Positions 17,830 through 28,656 are shown, counted from the first letter of the stretch. The stretch: 57,542 nucleotides of DNA from Clostridiales bacterium (GCA_020063565.1 JAICDB010000015.1:1-57542); one strand, 5' to 3'. Notes: generated by a model from the sequence alone, not told the origin. Made by a program: numbers and translations.

Positions 17830-17858
17830 ACCCGGAGGTATTTTTTATACCTCCGGGT
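17830..17858 (-). terminator. fhs terminator
   Basis: ACCCGGAGGTAT and ATACCTCCGGGT form a perfect 12-pair stem around a run of T/A, 23 bases after the fhs stop. It is near-symmetric and could work from both sides. Confidence 0.8.
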
Positions 17859-17880
17859 TGTATTATTTTTTTAACTATTT

Positions 17881-19560
17881 TTAGAACAAGCCGGTAATCT
17901 TGCCGTCCTTGTCAATATCAATCTTTTCTGCTGCCGGTACCTTAGGTAAGCCAGGCATTGTCATTACAGCACCTGTTAGTGCTACCAGGAAGCCAGCACC
18001 TGCAGAAAGTCTTACTTCACGTACAGTGATATCAAAGTCTTTTGGTCTACCAAGCTTAGTTGGGTCATCGGATAAAGAGTACTGGGTCTTAGCTACAACT
18101 ATTGGCATATCGCCATATCCAAGCTCAGTATACTGCTCGATTTGTTTTTCTGCTGCAGCACTGTAGTTAACTTTATTAGCGCCATATACTTCAGTAGCAA
18201 TCTTATGGAGCTTATCTTTAATTGGCATTTCAGTTTCATAGAGAGGCTTGAAGTTGGATGGCTTGTTTTCAATAGTATCCAGTACTTTTTGAGCAAGTTC
18301 CTTACCGCCTTCTCCACCTTTAGCCCATACTTCTGAAAGGGCAACTTCTACTCCCATTTCAGCGCAGCGGTCATAGATATATTTCAGTTCAGCTTCAGTA
18401 TCAGTTGGGAAGCGGTTAATTGCTACTACTGCAGGTACGCCAAACTTACCAACGTTTTCAATGTGCTTTTCAAGGTTTTCGAAGCCTTTCTTGAGTGCCT
18501 CAAGGTTTTCAACCTGGAGGTCGGACTTGGCAACTCCACCATGCATCTTGAGGGCCCTTACTGTAGCAACGATAACAGTACAATCAGGCTTTAGACCAGC
18601 AAAACGGCACTTCACATCATAAAACTTTTCAGCACCCAGGTCAGCGCCGAATCCTGCTTCAGTTACAAGGTAATCAGAAAGCTTTAATCCCATCTTAGTT
18701 GCTGTTACTGTGTTACAACCATGTGCAATGTTAGCAAATGGTCCACCATGAACGAATGCAGGAGTATTTTCCAGAGTTTGCACCAGGTTAGGTTTAATTG
18801 CATCCTTCATGAGGACTGCCATGGAACCATGAGCCTTGAGATCACCAGCAGTAACCGGCTTGCCGTCAAATGTATAAGCTACAACTATACGGCTGAAACG
18901 TTCCTTTAAGTCTTCTATATCACTGGCAAGACAAAGGATAGCCATAATTTCGGAAGCAACTGAAATGTCAAAACCGGTTTCCCTTGGCACACCGTTAGCC
19001 TTTCCACCAAGACCTACTACACAGTTACGTAACTCACGGTCATTTAGGTCAATAACACGGCGGAAAACAACTTGTCTTGGGTCAATATTCAGAGTATTTC
19101 CTTGATGTAAATGGTTGTCTACTAAAGCAGCAAGTAAGTTATGTGCATAAGTAACTGCGTGAATGTCACCTGTAAAGTGCAAGTTGATATCTTCCATGGG
19201 AACAACCTGTGCATAACCACCGCCGGCAGCTCCACCTTTAACACCGAAGCTTGGCCCTAAAGAAGGTTCTCTCAATGCTACCATAGACTTTTTACCAAGC
19301 TTATTAAGTCCACAGGATAATCCAACACTTGTAGTAGTCTTACCTTCTCCTGCTGGAGTAGGGTTGATAGCTGTTACCAGGATAAGCTTGCCGTCAGGTT
19401 CATTTTCCAATCTCTTGTAGGCATCCAAGGATATCTTAGCCTTGTATTTACCATACAGTTCAACTTCGTCTTCCTTCAAACCTAAACCTTCAGCAATGTC
19501 CATAATAGGTTTCATGTCTGCCGCTTGTGCAATTTCAATATCGCTAGGTACTTTGCTCAT
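17881..19560 (-). CDS. fhs: Formate-tetrahydrofolate ligase
   Basis: Activates formate to 10-formyl-THF using ATP, a step of the methyl branch of the Wood-Ljungdahl pathway and of purine supply. 559 residues from ATG 19560, the family length. The ATP loop is [14 protein letters not shown] (about residue 66-79), followed by [40 protein letters not shown], and VRALKMHGG. An upstream in-frame extension is discarded because AAGGAGTGG precedes this ATG. The codon choice looks more biased than in neighbours, which would fit high expression. It stands alone between terminators. Confidence 0.97.
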   Translation of the reverse strand: MSKVPSDIEIAQAADMKPIMDIAEGLGLKEDEVELYGKYKAKISLDAYKRLENEPDGKLILVTAINPTPAGEGKTTTSVGLSCGLNKLGKKSMVALREPSLGPSFGVKGGAAGGGYAQVVPMEDINLHFTGDIHAVTYAHNLLAALVDNHLHQGNTLNIDPRQVVFRRVIDLNDRELRNCVVGLGGKANGVPRETGFDISVASEIMAILCLASDIEDLKERFSRIVVAYTFDGKPVTAGDLKAHGSMAVLMKDAIKPNLVQTLENTPAFVHGGPFANIAHGCNTVTATKMGLKLSDYLVTEAGFGADLGAEKFYDVKCRFAGLKPDCTVIVATVRALKMHGGVAKSDLQVENLEALKKGFENLEKHIENVGKFGVPAVVAINRFPTDTEAELKYIYDRCAEMGVEVALSEVWAKGGEGGKELAQKVLDTIENKPSNFKPLYETEMPIKDKLHKIATEVYGANKVNYSAAAEKQIEQYTELGYGDMPIVVAKTQYSLSDDPTKLGRPKDFDITVREVRLSAGAGFLVALTGAVMTMPGLPKVPAAEKIDIDKDGKITGLF

Positions 19561-19748
19561 TAAAAAACCACTCCTTTTTTTATGCTTTAAATCAACCATA
19601 TAAGTTATCATAGTATTTAGTATTTCTCTTTTAGGATATGAAATCCTTCTTAAGGTATACTGAAAATTGACAAACATAATAAAATTACCTATAATCAAAA
19701 GTTTTTTCTGTCTTAAAACTTGTACTCACTTTCTCAATCTATGCTTGA

Positions 19749-19780
19749 AGTATATGGTGATACAAATATCACCATATACT
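19749..19780 (-). terminator. ndk terminator stem-loop
   Basis: AGTATATGGTGAT and ATCACCATATACT form a 13-pair stem five bases after the ndk stop. The T-run is weak. Confidence 0.65.
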
Positions 19781-19785
19781 AATTA

Positions 19786-20235
19786 TTATTCATACAGCCA
19801 CTTTTCATTATCTTTATTGTATTCTAATAATTCATTTTCCTCAAAATAAATCTTCATTTCCCTTTCTGCACTTTCCACGGAATCGGAGGCATGGACTACG
19901 TTTCTTCCCACCTCAAGGCCAAAATCACCTCTAATGGTACCTACTTCAGCTTCCCCGGGATTAGTTTTGCCAACCATTTTTCTAACTTGTGCCACAACGT
20001 TTTTACCTTCAAGTACCATGGCCACTACGGGACCGGATGTTATGAAATCTACTAAACCATCATAAAAGGGTTTACCTTCATGTTCGGCATAGTGCACCGC
20101 AGCAGTTTCAGCATTCATTTGCAAAAATTTCATGGCAACAATTTTGAATCCCTTTTTCTCAAATCTTGAAATAATTTCTCCTACCAAACCACGCTGTACA
20201 CCGTCCGGCTTAATCATTACAAAGGTTTTTTCCAT
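19786..20235 (-). CDS. ndk: Nucleoside diphosphate kinase
   Basis: Balances NTP pools through a phosphohistidine intermediate. 149 residues, full length. The start [27 protein letters not shown] and the active-site segment [20 protein letters not shown] (catalytic His near 115) are typical. It sits between fhs and ftsH, flanked by stem-loops on both sides, so it is probably monocistronic. Confidence 0.97.
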   Translation of the reverse strand: MEKTFVMIKPDGVQRGLVGEIISRFEKKGFKIVAMKFLQMNAETAAVHYAEHEGKPFYDGLVDFITSGPVVAMVLEGKNVVAQVRKMVGKTNPGEAEVGTIRGDFGLEVGRNVVHASDSVESAEREMKIYFEENELLEYNKDNEKWLYE

Positions 20236-20269
20236 ACCGCACCTCCATGAATTTTAATAATTAAACTAT

Positions 20270-20296
20270 AGCCCCCCACTAGTATAGCAGGGGGCT
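20270..20296 (-). terminator. ftsH terminator
   Basis: AGCCCCC and GGGGGCT form a stem eight bases beyond the ftsH stop on the minus strand. Confidence 0.65.
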
Positions 20297-20303
20297 AAAA
20301 ATA

Positions 20304-22223
20304 TCAGTGGTAGCTAAAAGTCAACGTTGGCTGGGAATCAGGATCTTTTGTAATACCCTGTTCTCTTTTTTTATTGAGTTCATCTAATATTTTCTCAGCT
20401 TCTTGAGGAGAAGTATTCTTTTCTGCTTCTTCTATTAATGCCTCAAATTCATGTGCTTCTAAAGTTTCTCTTTCCATCAGTACCTTGGCGATCAGGTGTA
20501 GTTTATCCATATGCTCGGTGAGGACCTTTTTACAGCGATTATAAGCTTCATCCATAATTCTTCTTGCCTCTTTATCTATTGAAAAGGCCACAGCCTCACT
20601 GTAGTCGCGGTCCCTTGCAATATCCCTACCCAGGAATACTTGTTCCTGCCTGCGACCGTAAGTTAAAGGACCAAGCTCACTGCTCATACCAAACTCGGTA
20701 ATTATCTTACGAACAATCTCGGTAGCCCTTTCCAGGTCATTTTGGGCACCTGTACTAATTTCCTTCAATACCAGGTCTTCAGCAACCCTGCCGCCTAGCA
20801 GCATTGCCACCTGATCAAGCAAGTGGGACTTGGTCATGTAGCGGCGGTCTTCCTTGGGAAGAAGCAAGGTATATCCACCGGCCCTTCCCCTTGGAATAAT
20901 CGATACCTTATGAAGGGGGTCAGTATTGGGTAAATAATGCCCCATTAAAGCATGACCTGCCTCGTGGTATGCAACAAGTTTCTTTTCAAAATCACTTATC
21001 GCACGCAATTTCTTTTCAGGTCCTGCAATTACCCTTTCAATGGAGTCTTCCAATTCCCTCATGCCTATTTTCTTCTTATTTTTCCTTGCAGATAGAAGCG
21101 CAGCTTCATTTATAAGGTTTGCAAGGTCTGCCCCGGTAAAACCCGGAGTCCTCCTGGCAAGTACATTTAAGTCAACATCTTTTTCAAGGGGTTTACCCCT
21201 GACGTGAACCTTTAAAATTTCCTCTCTACCCACAACATCAGGTACATCAACGGTAATTTGCCTGTCAAACCTACCCGGACGCAATAGTGCGGGGTCAAGA
21301 ATATCAGGACGGTTTGTAGCTGCGATAATTATGATACCTTCATTTGTTTCAAAACCATCCATTTCAACAAGCAACTGGTTTAGTGTTTGCTCCCTTTCAT
21401 CATGGCCTCCTCCAAGACCTGCCCCCCTCTGGCGTCCTACTGCGTCAATCTCGTCTACAAAGACAATACAGGGTGCATTCTTTTTAGCTTGTTCAAAGAG
21501 GTCCCTTACACGGGATGCACCAACACCCACAAACATTTCGACAAAATCTGAACCACTTATACTAAAGAAAGGTACTCCCGCTTCCCCCGCCACAGCACGG
21601 GCAAGAAGCGTTTTACCCGTTCCAGGGGGTCCAAATAAAAGAACCCCTTTGGGAATTTTTGCACCAATGTCATTAAACTTTTTAGGACTCTTTAAAAATT
21701 CTACTACTTCTTCCAGTTCCTCTTTTGCTTCATCGGCACCTGCAACATCGGCAAAGGTAACCTTTTTCTTTTCGTCAGTATGCATCTTGGCACGGCTTTT
21801 ACCGAATTGCATTACACGGCCGCCGCCACCTTGCGTTTGCTGCATCATAAAGAAAATGAGCCCCACAAGTAGAAGAATAGGTAAAATAGTGCCCACCAGC
21901 CCGGTCCACCATGGCGGCTCCGGAGCCGGATTAGTATCAACCACTATACCTTGATTAGTAAGCTTTTCTGCTAACTCCTGGTCAGGAGGTGCGTTTAAGG
22001 TAAACTCCTGCCCGTTTTTTAGAGTACCCTTTATTTTGAAGACTTCATTATCAGGAGTAATTTCCACGGATTTTACCCTACCGCCTTTTACAGCCTGACT
22101 GAACTGGCTGAAATTCCATTCTTCAGCTTGCCGCTCAACGGGAGAAGTAAAACGAATAACTGATACTGCTATAAGGACGATTAATAAATAAATTGCTAAG
22201 TTTTTAAATATTCTATTCAACAA
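20304..22223 (-). CDS. ftsH: ATP-dependent zinc metalloprotease FtsH
   Basis: Membrane-bound AAA protease that degrades misassembled membrane proteins and regulators. 639 residues. Two membrane segments (residues 7-25, and about 107-126) flank an extracytoplasmic loop. The AAA module has [16 protein letters not shown] (Walker A near 197), [13 protein letters not shown] (Walker B) and the arginine finger RPGRFDRQ. The zinc site HEAGH is near 420. The last 60 residues are charged and variable. In Bacillus hpt lies between tilS and ftsH; here that interval holds a repeat fragment instead. Confidence 0.97.
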   Translation of the reverse strand: MLNRIFKNLAIYLLIVLIAVSVIRFTSPVERQAEEWNFSQFSQAVKGGRVKSVEITPDNEVFKIKGTLKNGQEFTLNAPPDQELAEKLTNQGIVVDTNPAPEPPWWTGLVGTILPILLLVGLIFFMMQQTQGGGGRVMQFGKSRAKMHTDEKKKVTFADVAGADEAKEELEEVVEFLKSPKKFNDIGAKIPKGVLLFGPPGTGKTLLARAVAGEAGVPFFSISGSDFVEMFVGVGASRVRDLFEQAKKNAPCIVFVDEIDAVGRQRGAGLGGGHDEREQTLNQLLVEMDGFETNEGIIIIAATNRPDILDPALLRPGRFDRQITVDVPDVVGREEILKVHVRGKPLEKDVDLNVLARRTPGFTGADLANLINEAALLSARKNKKKIGMRELEDSIERVIAGPEKKLRAISDFEKKLVAYHEAGHALMGHYLPNTDPLHKVSIIPRGRAGGYTLLLPKEDRRYMTKSHLLDQVAMLLGGRVAEDLVLKEISTGAQNDLERATEIVRKIITEFGMSSELGPLTYGRRQEQVFLGRDIARDRDYSEAVAFSIDKEARRIMDEAYNRCKKVLTEHMDKLHLIAKVLMERETLEAHEFEALIEEAEKNTSPQEAEKILDELNKKREQGITKDPDSQPTLTFSYH

Positions 22224-22324
22224 TTATCCTCCTCTCGGATTCCCTCCAAAGAGAGCTAAACATCTCCATGAATTCAAATTTTATCACAATTTATATTTAT
22301 TTTCAAACCACCGGCTTTATTCAA

Positions 22325-22380
22325 GAGGAAGTTTGAAAAGTCCGCGCTAAATCCACTTCAAATTCTTAAGTTGGCTCGGA
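22325..22380. repeat. Interspersed repeat, copy D (right arm only)
   Basis: This stretch matches 114-171 of copy A with a few substitutions and a short deletion: AAGAGGAAGTTTGAAAAG, TCCGCGC, AATCCACTTC, CTTAAGTTGGCTCG. The other arm and the centre are missing, so this is a truncated copy between ftsH and tilS. Confidence 0.75.
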
Positions 22381-22388
22381 GTCATTTT

Positions 22389-23801
22389 TCATTCTTTATT
22401 TTCGACTTGTATTTTTAGGATGTTAGCTGTTTCTTTTGAAACCTTGTAATTATCAGCCAGCCTCAATTTGGTTACCCATATAATATTCTTTCCCTCTTTT
22501 CCGCAGGTTACAAGTGGAATTAAATCTCTTTTTTCTTGAGGAATTTTATTGTCTATGAAAAAATCCTTTAATTTCTTTGTGCCTTTCATTCCGTAAGGAA
22601 TGAAGCGATCCCCGGCCCGACGATTTCTGACATATATTTTACCTGCTATTTTATCAAAATCAAGTAGTACCTCCTTGGAGTTTCCACTTAAAAGCCTTTT
22701 ATCAATACGGGGTTTTCTCCCGTTGATTATTTCCGTAGTGATAACCTGCTGAACAGGAGGAAGGTAAAGTTTTCCGGGAACGGGCAGTAAATAAAAAAAA
22801 TCTTCAACAGATTCTTTTTCGCTGTAAAACTTAAAAATCAGGCGCCCGTATGTTTTTTTCGCTACAATACCTGCCGGGAGCCTTATCAGAGATCCGACCT
22901 GAGAAGCATCAACCATCTTGAGGACGTCTTCCACATGTTTAAATGACAAGTTCTGGGAGTTCCCCTTTAAGTTGCTGTAACACTCCCTCACAATTCTCCT
23001 TTTGACTGCAAGGTCCTGTTTTAAAAAACCCTTAAGTGAGAGGGCTACTTCTTCGGAAGTTTTCTTTTCAATCAGCGCCTTTAAATGTTTTTTTACCTGT
23101 TTATCTAAAAATTTGTTTTCAGCACGTATTATTTCCGAAGTTTGCATTAAACTTTCAACTAAATTCGGATTGTATTCATCTACCAGCAGGGGAATAAGCT
23201 TTAAGCGAATTTTATTTCTAAAATAAATATCCTTTTTGTTTGTTGGGTCAACTCTGATGGGGAGCTTATTTTCCTTGCAAAAGCTTTCTATCTCTTTTCT
23301 CTTTACATATAACAACGGTCTTGTTAATTTACCCCTGACCGGTTCCATGGCAGCTAACCCCTGGGTTCCGCTTCCCTGCAAAAGGTGCATTAAAACCGTT
23401 TCCGCCTGATCGTTTGCATTGTGCCCAACTGCAATTTTTGCATTGTATTTTTCAGCCAGGGAGTATAGAAAAGAATACCTTTCCCTTCTTGCAGCATCTT
23501 CAGGAGAGAGGCCCGTTAGCTTAATGATTTGCGGAACATTAGCCCTTTCAATTACAGTCGTTAAATCAAGCCTTTCAGCTAAATCTTTAACAAATAGTGC
23601 GTCCTCTTCTGCCTCTTTTCCTCTGAACATATGATTTAAGTGTCCCACTATGAGACGCTCAATACCCAGTTCCTCTTTGAGGCTGTAGAGAGAATACAGC
23701 AGGGCAACTGAATCAGGCCCCCCCGAAACTGCAACTACCACATTGTCTCCAGGTTTAAACATGGCATGATCATTAATAGTCTTTAGCACTTGTGAAAGCA
23801 T
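22389..23801 (-). CDS. tilS: tRNA(Ile)-lysidine synthase
   Basis: Converts C34 of tRNA-Ile(CAU) to lysidine, so the tRNA reads AUA. 470 residues. The PP-loop SGGPDSVALLYSL is at residues 25-37, and GHNANDQAETVLMHLLQGSG is the second nucleotide-site segment. The C-terminal TilS domain has VRNRRAGDRFIPYGMKGTKKLKDFFIDNKIP. In this family the gene is essential and follows spoIIE, as here. Confidence 0.96.
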   Translation of the reverse strand: MLSQVLKTINDHAMFKPGDNVVVAVSGGPDSVALLYSLYSLKEELGIERLIVGHLNHMFRGKEAEEDALFVKDLAERLDLTTVIERANVPQIIKLTGLSPEDAARRERYSFLYSLAEKYNAKIAVGHNANDQAETVLMHLLQGSGTQGLAAMEPVRGKLTRPLLYVKRKEIESFCKENKLPIRVDPTNKKDIYFRNKIRLKLIPLLVDEYNPNLVESLMQTSEIIRAENKFLDKQVKKHLKALIEKKTSEEVALSLKGFLKQDLAVKRRIVRECYSNLKGNSQNLSFKHVEDVLKMVDASQVGSLIRLPAGIVAKKTYGRLIFKFYSEKESVEDFFYLLPVPGKLYLPPVQQVITTEIINGRKPRIDKRLLSGNSKEVLLDFDKIAGKIYVRNRRAGDRFIPYGMKGTKKLKDFFIDNKIPQEKRDLIPLVTCGKEGKNIIWVTKLRLADNYKVSKETANILKIQVENKE

Positions 23802-23941
23802 TGGGAAATTCCTTCTTTGTCAAATTTCGACTCAAATTAAAACATTCGATAAAAAAATGGTATTTCCTGCTTAAATATTTTCTTTATAGTTTTTTTTCCT
23901 ATCTCTATTTTGCCATCCCTTAAGGGAAATTATACCAGTAA

Positions 23942-26380
23942 CTACCTATGCTGGAGTCTTGCGACTACTATGCTCATATCATCCTTGACAGGCCCGTCAA
24001 TAACAGCCAGAGCATGTTTTAAAATTAAGTCCGCCATCTCGTCAGCACAATCTTCATGGATTTCTCTTATTACAGACTGCATCCATCCTTCTTTGTCATG
24101 CAAGTCCCTATTGCCCTCCAGCATTCCATCAGTCATCATAATAATTATGTCGCCGGGTCTGACTTTCTTCTCTAAAGGCTGCACTTCCACGCTACCCATA
24201 ATTCCTATTGGTAGGGAAGAGGCTTTCACTATTCCTACAGCGCTGCCCCTCTTAATAAAGCTGGGTGCAGCTCCAATTTTAAAGAACCTGGTTTCCCCGC
24301 TATATAAATCAATTATTGCCATATCAACTGTTGCAAAGGTCTCTTCAGATCTCATACTCAATATGGAATTGACAGTTTTTATGGAGGTCTCCACATCAAA
24401 GCCGTTATTGAGAAGCTGCTGGAAAAGGAGAATGGTAGCATTGCTTTCCCGATTGGCCCTTGCACCTATACCCATACCATCGCTTAAAAGAATTATATGC
24501 TTTCCGCCTTTAATGGGGCTATGCCAGAAACTGTCACCGCTAACCATGTTACCTGCACCTTGAGCTGCTGCAAAGCCAACTTCAACAATATAGCAGGAGG
24601 AAGGGAGCAGGCGGCAGCGGCATGCAAGGGTACCGTTTTTTAAGGCACAATTTGTTCTGTCAACTGCAAATTTTTCTCCCAGCATCTCCTCTGCAAATGT
24701 TTTTATAATGGTATCACATTCCATTTTTCCTTTTTGACAGGGTTCCTTAATTATCTCAATTTCCGTACCACCCTTTAGTTCTGAAAAATCAACGCTTTCT
24801 ACATTCACGCCAAGGTCTTGTAAGCCATTCAATAACTGGGCTTCCTTTTCCCGGTAGACATCCCTTGCCAGTTCCAGTTGACAGGCAAGGTCCTTCATAA
24901 TGCCCGATACCCCATGGAGCTGTTCAGAGACTAGTTCTCTGGTTTCTCCCAATTTTTTATGCCAGTATTCATTGACCGCATATGTTTCATGAAGGCAGCC
25001 AACTGTTAGGGCCAGCTCATGGGTTCTTTGACAGCGCTTGCGTATTTCATAAGGTATATCTTCAGGTGATAGTTGACCTTTAATTTTTACTGTCTTAAAC
25101 ATTTCTTTCATATTTGCGTATGTACTGTTAATATCCTTCTGCCAGCAGATGCCAAAAACTGCACATCCTTTACATGTTTTTCTGGCAATGGAATTTAGGA
25201 GCTTATTTAATCCTTCGTTTTCCTTTTCTTCCACCTCGGCTGACACCTGTTTAAAGGTACGAGAAAGTTCTCTGAAAACCTCCGCAAGTTTGTTAAGTTT
25301 GGAAGTAACCAGTTCTTTTCCTGACTCGTCATCGCTCCATAAGAAATTCGTAGGAAACAAATGGCTGAATACATCCATAATGATATTGGGTGTTAAGAGG
25401 AAAAATACAATTGCCATTGATGTTTCAATGAGAAGGGAATCCATATTCCAGGGATCGGTAATGTAGATTGACAAAAGAAAATGCCCCAGCAAAAAGCCAA
25501 GTGCCACCATTAATTTGCCCATTTTCCTGAATAAGCCGCCAAGCAAGCCGGAAAGTGCGTAGACTCCCACCATTTGAGGGCTAATAATGGATGACATACT
25601 TGGAACAAGGCCTAAAACCACTCCGGCAGATGTGGAAATTCCTGACCCAAAATTATATGCCAAAAGCAATATAAAATACCGACTTATTAGCGCCCGCACT
25701 GAAAAACTAAAGACACTTAAGTCGCCAATAGCCACTAAAACAGCAAAACAAAGTAAAAAAAGACCGAATAAAGATTCCTTGTTCCAAACTTTCCTTTTGG
25801 ATAGTTGAAACCTGTCTAAAACTTCCAGGTATGAAGGGACCAGCGCGCCGGCTAAAATTCCTTCAAATGCAATAGATGCAACTTTGTGGAAAACATAGCC
25901 TTCCCAAAACACAAAAATAGCTTTTATTATAAAAACCGTTAATGCCACAGTAATGGAAATTACATAGAGCTCGTCCCTTTTCCTTGTAGTAAAATGCAAA
26001 GTAAGACTTAAAGCAATAATTACTGCAGCGCTCATGGCCAAACTCTGCCCCGAACTAAAAAACCATACTCCTGCACAGGAAGCTACCGTTAAAGGCAACC
26101 ATGCTTTCTTTTCCTGTAAAAACGCAGCAGCATAAAAAGCCGGCAGAAAGGGCAGCAAGCCGCCAACCAGTTCGGCCCTGGCAAAAATAAATAACAAGAT
26201 ACAGTTTACTAAAATATTTTTGGAAAAACCGTGAATATTGACTTTGATTTTTTTCCTTTGTTGACTTGGTTTGGTAATGAGTGGCCTACCCCATTCCAGT
26301 TTTGAATTTTTCACTGCCTCAGATGATTTTTCTCTGCGATAAGGATAGATTTCCAGTTGATCAGACAAGAACCGCACCAC
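23942..26380 (-). CDS. spoIIE: Stage II sporulation protein E (PP2C phosphatase)
   Basis: Dephosphorylates SpoIIAA in the forespore to release sigma-F and helps form the polar septum. 812 residues. The first about 330 residues are a multi-helix membrane region. A central cysteine-bearing linker follows (CKGCAVFGICWQ). The C-terminal PP2C domain (about 590-810) has GDSFWHSPIKGGKHIILLSDGMGIG and IIIMMTDGMLE with metal-binding aspartates. The start is uncertain: a GTG at 26380 lies close to AAGGTGG, and a TTG twelve bases on has better spacing. Confidence 0.96.
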   Translation of the reverse strand: MVRFLSDQLEIYPYRREKSSEAVKNSKLEWGRPLITKPSQQRKKIKVNIHGFSKNILVNCILLFIFARAELVGGLLPFLPAFYAAAFLQEKKAWLPLTVASCAGVWFFSSGQSLAMSAAVIIALSLTLHFTTRKRDELYVISITVALTVFIIKAIFVFWEGYVFHKVASIAFEGILAGALVPSYLEVLDRFQLSKRKVWNKESLFGLFLLCFAVLVAIGDLSVFSFSVRALISRYFILLLAYNFGSGISTSAGVVLGLVPSMSSIISPQMVGVYALSGLLGGLFRKMGKLMVALGFLLGHFLLSIYITDPWNMDSLLIETSMAIVFFLLTPNIIMDVFSHLFPTNFLWSDDESGKELVTSKLNKLAEVFRELSRTFKQVSAEVEEKENEGLNKLLNSIARKTCKGCAVFGICWQKDINSTYANMKEMFKTVKIKGQLSPEDIPYEIRKRCQRTHELALTVGCLHETYAVNEYWHKKLGETRELVSEQLHGVSGIMKDLACQLELARDVYREKEAQLLNGLQDLGVNVESVDFSELKGGTEIEIIKEPCQKGKMECDTIIKTFAEEMLGEKFAVDRTNCALKNGTLACRCRLLPSSCYIVEVGFAAAQGAGNMVSGDSFWHSPIKGGKHIILLSDGMGIGARANRESNATILLFQQLLNNGFDVETSIKTVNSILSMRSEETFATVDMAIIDLYSGETRFFKIGAAPSFIKRGSAVGIVKASSLPIGIMGSVEVQPLEKKVRPGDIIIMMTDGMLEGNRDLHDKEGWMQSVIREIHEDCADEMADLILKHALAVIDGPVKDDMSIVVARLQHR

Positions 26381-26506
26381 CTTATTTTTACTTGTATTCC
26401 ATTATATTACATTTATTATGCGCTTTTTGTCATCTTGAGTCAGCGTTTCAAGTCAATTTGTGACAAATAAACTGAAAACACTTTTTTTCATGAGGATAGA
26501 TACCTT

Positions 26507-26531
26507 AAAATCCTGCCACTGGCAGGATTTT
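26507..26531. terminator. Symmetric stem-loop
   Basis: AAAATCCTGCC and GGCAGGATTTT form an 11-pair stem with a three-base loop. It can act on either strand. It stands upstream of spoIIE and may end transcripts arriving from the tRNA side. Confidence 0.6.
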
Positions 26532-26730
26532 AAATAATTAATAGCCAATATAATATAAAAACTTGTAATGGAGATGAGATTTAGATGGGCTTTTTTGGAG
26601 CAGTTCGCTTGTCCGGAACTCAATGGTAATTAGAGCGCCGGGTCGTACCAATGTACCCTGCAAGCGCCGCCATAAGCCTTAAAGCTTAATCTTGATTTCT
26701 TGGCACACCCCGGTCAGAGAAAAAGGTAAA
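26532..26730. other. Gap between spoIIE and tRNA-Met
   Basis: No open reading frame of interest. The part at 26598-26672 is G/C-rich with local inverted repeats (GCGCC...GGCGC-like, GTACCAATGTAC) that recall the centre of repeat copy B, but the match is too short to name it a copy. Confidence 0.3.
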
Positions 26731-26756
26731 GAAAAATCCCGGCATCTTAGCCGGGA
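26731..26756 (-). terminator. tRNA-Met terminator
   Basis: TCCCGGC, loop, GCCGGGA on the minus strand followed by TTTTTC, four bases after the tRNA CCA end. Confidence 0.85.
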
Positions 26757-26759
26757 AAC

Positions 26760-26836
26760 TGGTAGCGGTGGTAGGATTTGAACCTACGACGCCACGGGTA
26801 TGAACCGTGTGCTCTGACCAACTGAGCTACACCGCC
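26760..26836 (-). tRNA. tRNA-Met (CAT)
   Basis: On the minus strand, a 77-nt cloverleaf starts GGCGGTGTAGCTCAG, has anticodon loop TTCATAC closed by CACGG/CCGTG, a T-arm with GGTTCAAATCC, and an encoded CCA. The first pair is G-U. The anticodon stem lacks the three G-C pairs of initiators, so it is an elongator Met or the tRNA-Ile precursor that TilS modifies; the methionine form is favoured. Confidence 0.93.
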
Positions 26837-26876
26837 ATATGCTGTTTTTTCATAAGTGTCTACCGGACACTATATG

Positions 26877-26905
26877 ATTATGCACTAAAACCAGCAGAAA
26901 GTCAA
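26877..26905 (-). promoter_or_regulatory. tRNA-Met promoter
   Basis: TTGACT (26900-26905), 17 bases, CATAAT (26877-26882) on the minus strand. A small AGTGTC/GACACT hairpin follows before the tRNA. Confidence 0.7.
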
Positions 26906-27083
26906 GTCTAATTTAATAACATTTTTTGTGAATTTTAATTGGAGGAAAAGTATGCTTTACAAAGTCTTTACCTTACTTTTCATACTCACTTTAAGCTTTT
27001 TCCAGGCTTCCCCATTATAACATAAAATCCAACTATTGCTATTATCAGAAACGTTACATAAGAGCACGGCGAATCGCAAGCCA

Positions 27084-27542
27084 CTAACGCATGAGCATTA
27101 ACCGCGCTCCTATTGCAAGTAACCCCAATCCTAAAAATTTTACCCATGACATGGAGATCTTTTCCAAACCGAAAATTCCGAAATGATCTACCAGCATAGC
27201 TGTTGTCACCTGTCCAACTATTATTGCAGTAGTGGCAACAGCTGCCCCTACCCTTGGAATACTGGCAACCACACCATATGTTATCAAGACCCCTATAATT
27301 CCCCCCAACCACAAGTACCATGGAACTGATGTATACCTCATTAGACCTCCTTCTCCCATGTTAAGAATGAAAATCATAATTCCTACCAGAATAGCTGCAG
27401 TTAAATGAACTATAAATGTCGCCTCCAGTAAACCGATTATTTTCCCTAGCGCTGAATTCATTCCCCCTTGTACAGCCATTGCTACTCCGGATATTACGGC
27501 CAATGCAAGCGCAAACAAACTGCCAGAAATTACTAAATTCAT
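27084..27542 (-). CDS. DMT-superfamily membrane protein (YdcZ/DUF606)
   Basis: 152 residues with five hydrophobic helices, the half-size architecture of the DUF606 family. Typical segments are AMAVQGGMNSALGKIIGLLEATFIVHLTAA and VPWYLWLGGIIGVLITYGVV, then VGQVTTAMLVDHFG. The substrate is unknown. Members often occur as tandem pairs; here there is only one. In the 95 bases after its stop another frame encodes a short hydrophobic stretch that could be the worn end of a second copy. Confidence 0.82.
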   Translation of the reverse strand: MNLVISGSLFALALAVISGVAMAVQGGMNSALGKIIGLLEATFIVHLTAAILVGIMIFILNMGEGGLMRYTSVPWYLWLGGIIGVLITYGVVASIPRVGAAVATTAIIVGQVTTAMLVDHFGIFGLEKISMSWVKFLGLGLLAIGARLMLMR

Positions 27543-27690
27543 TTTTTCTCTCCTTTAGTTTTATACTTTTTGACCTCTTTATTATTTACCGCATCAACAT
27601 CAGCTATTCTCTGGTAAATTTATTCAAGTATAGCAAAGTTATTTTTTGAAAAGCTAAGTATAGCAATTTTTTTGAAGGGAGAAAAATCAA

Positions 27691-28644
27691 ATGAAAGCAA
27701 AGAAAATATTTTTTACCACACTACTTTTTTCCTGTATAAGCTTTTCACTCATCTTATTTTTTAATCCAACAGCCTATGCAACCCCGCCAGTCCTTGTACC
27801 GCCCGGATTACCAGGCTGCTGCTATGACCTGGACAGGATTTTGCGTCCCACTTCCCCATCCCTTGAAGGACCTGATATAATGGAACTTCAGATGAGGTTA
27901 AAGGAACTAAACTATTTTAAGGGAGAAATAAACGGAATATATGATGAAAATACAATTACATGGGTAAAAAAGTTTCAAAAGGATAATAACATAGCGCCAA
28001 CCGGCTGGGTTACTGTCGGCACCTGGAAAGCACTTGCCCAAGATGTTAAAGTACCTGTTTCATCATCACAAGATAGCCCAAGAGGAAATATTGAACTGGT
28101 AATCTATAGGGATAAACAAACCCTGGTGGTCTATGTTAATGGAAAAGAATTTAAAAGATACCCTGTTGCAGTAGGCAAATATAAAACGCCTACACCAATA
28201 GGAGAGTTTAAAATTGTAAGCAAAGGAACAGGTTGGGGCGGAGGCTTTGGAACACGCTGGATGGGGTTAAATGTACCTTGGGGTATATACGGTATTCATG
28301 GAACTAACAAACCCTGGTCTATAGGCCGTTATGCATCCCATGGCTGTATAAGAATGCATAACAAAAATGTCGAGGAACTCTTTAGATGGGTGCCTTTGGG
28401 AACTCCCGTAACAATTGTCGGTACCCCGCCTAAATTAACTTACAAGCCGCTTCAGGTAGGTTCCAGCTCCCCCGATGTAATTAAAGTTCAGTCCCGCCTA
28501 AGGGAATTAGGGTTGTACTTGGGGCCTACTGATGGCAGGTTTGGAAAAATGACTGAAATCTCTTTAATGTATTTTCAGGCAGTAAACGGACTTGAACCCG
28601 ACGGCAAAGTTGGCAAGGAAACTTATAAAGCTCTGGGATTGTAA
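27691..28644 (+). CDS. L,D-transpeptidase with two peptidoglycan-binding domains
   Basis: 317 residues. A signal peptide (residues 1-30) is followed by a PG_binding_1 domain (about 58-118, MELQMRLKELNYFKGEINGIYDENT), a YkuD catalytic domain (about 125-240) and a second PG_binding_1 domain (250-317). The catalytic motif HGTNKPWSIGRYASHGCIRM holds the nucleophile cysteine. It should cross-link or attach proteins to wall peptides outside the cell, possibly in spores. The GAAGGGAG site fits the ATG. It is followed 12 bases later by a small unknown gene, probably cotranscribed. Confidence 0.93.
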   Translation: MKAKKIFFTTLLFSCISFSLILFFNPTAYATPPVLVPPGLPGCCYDLDRILRPTSPSLEGPDIMELQMRLKELNYFKGEINGIYDENTITWVKKFQKDNNIAPTGWVTVGTWKALAQDVKVPVSSSQDSPRGNIELVIYRDKQTLVVYVNGKEFKRYPVAVGKYKTPTPIGEFKIVSKGTGWGGGFGTRWMGLNVPWGIYGIHGTNKPWSIGRYASHGCIRMHNKNVEELFRWVPLGTPVTIVGTPPKLTYKPLQVGSSSPDVIKVQSRLRELGLYLGPTDGRFGKMTEISLMYFQAVNGLEPDGKVGKETYKALGL

Positions 28645-28656
28645 GGAGGGGGCACA

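Noticed and set aside
26986..27083. Second small membrane gene after the DUF606 gene
   Set aside because: Most of the candidate frame lies opposite or within the DUF606 gene; only a short hydrophobic tail is left, without start or ribosome site.
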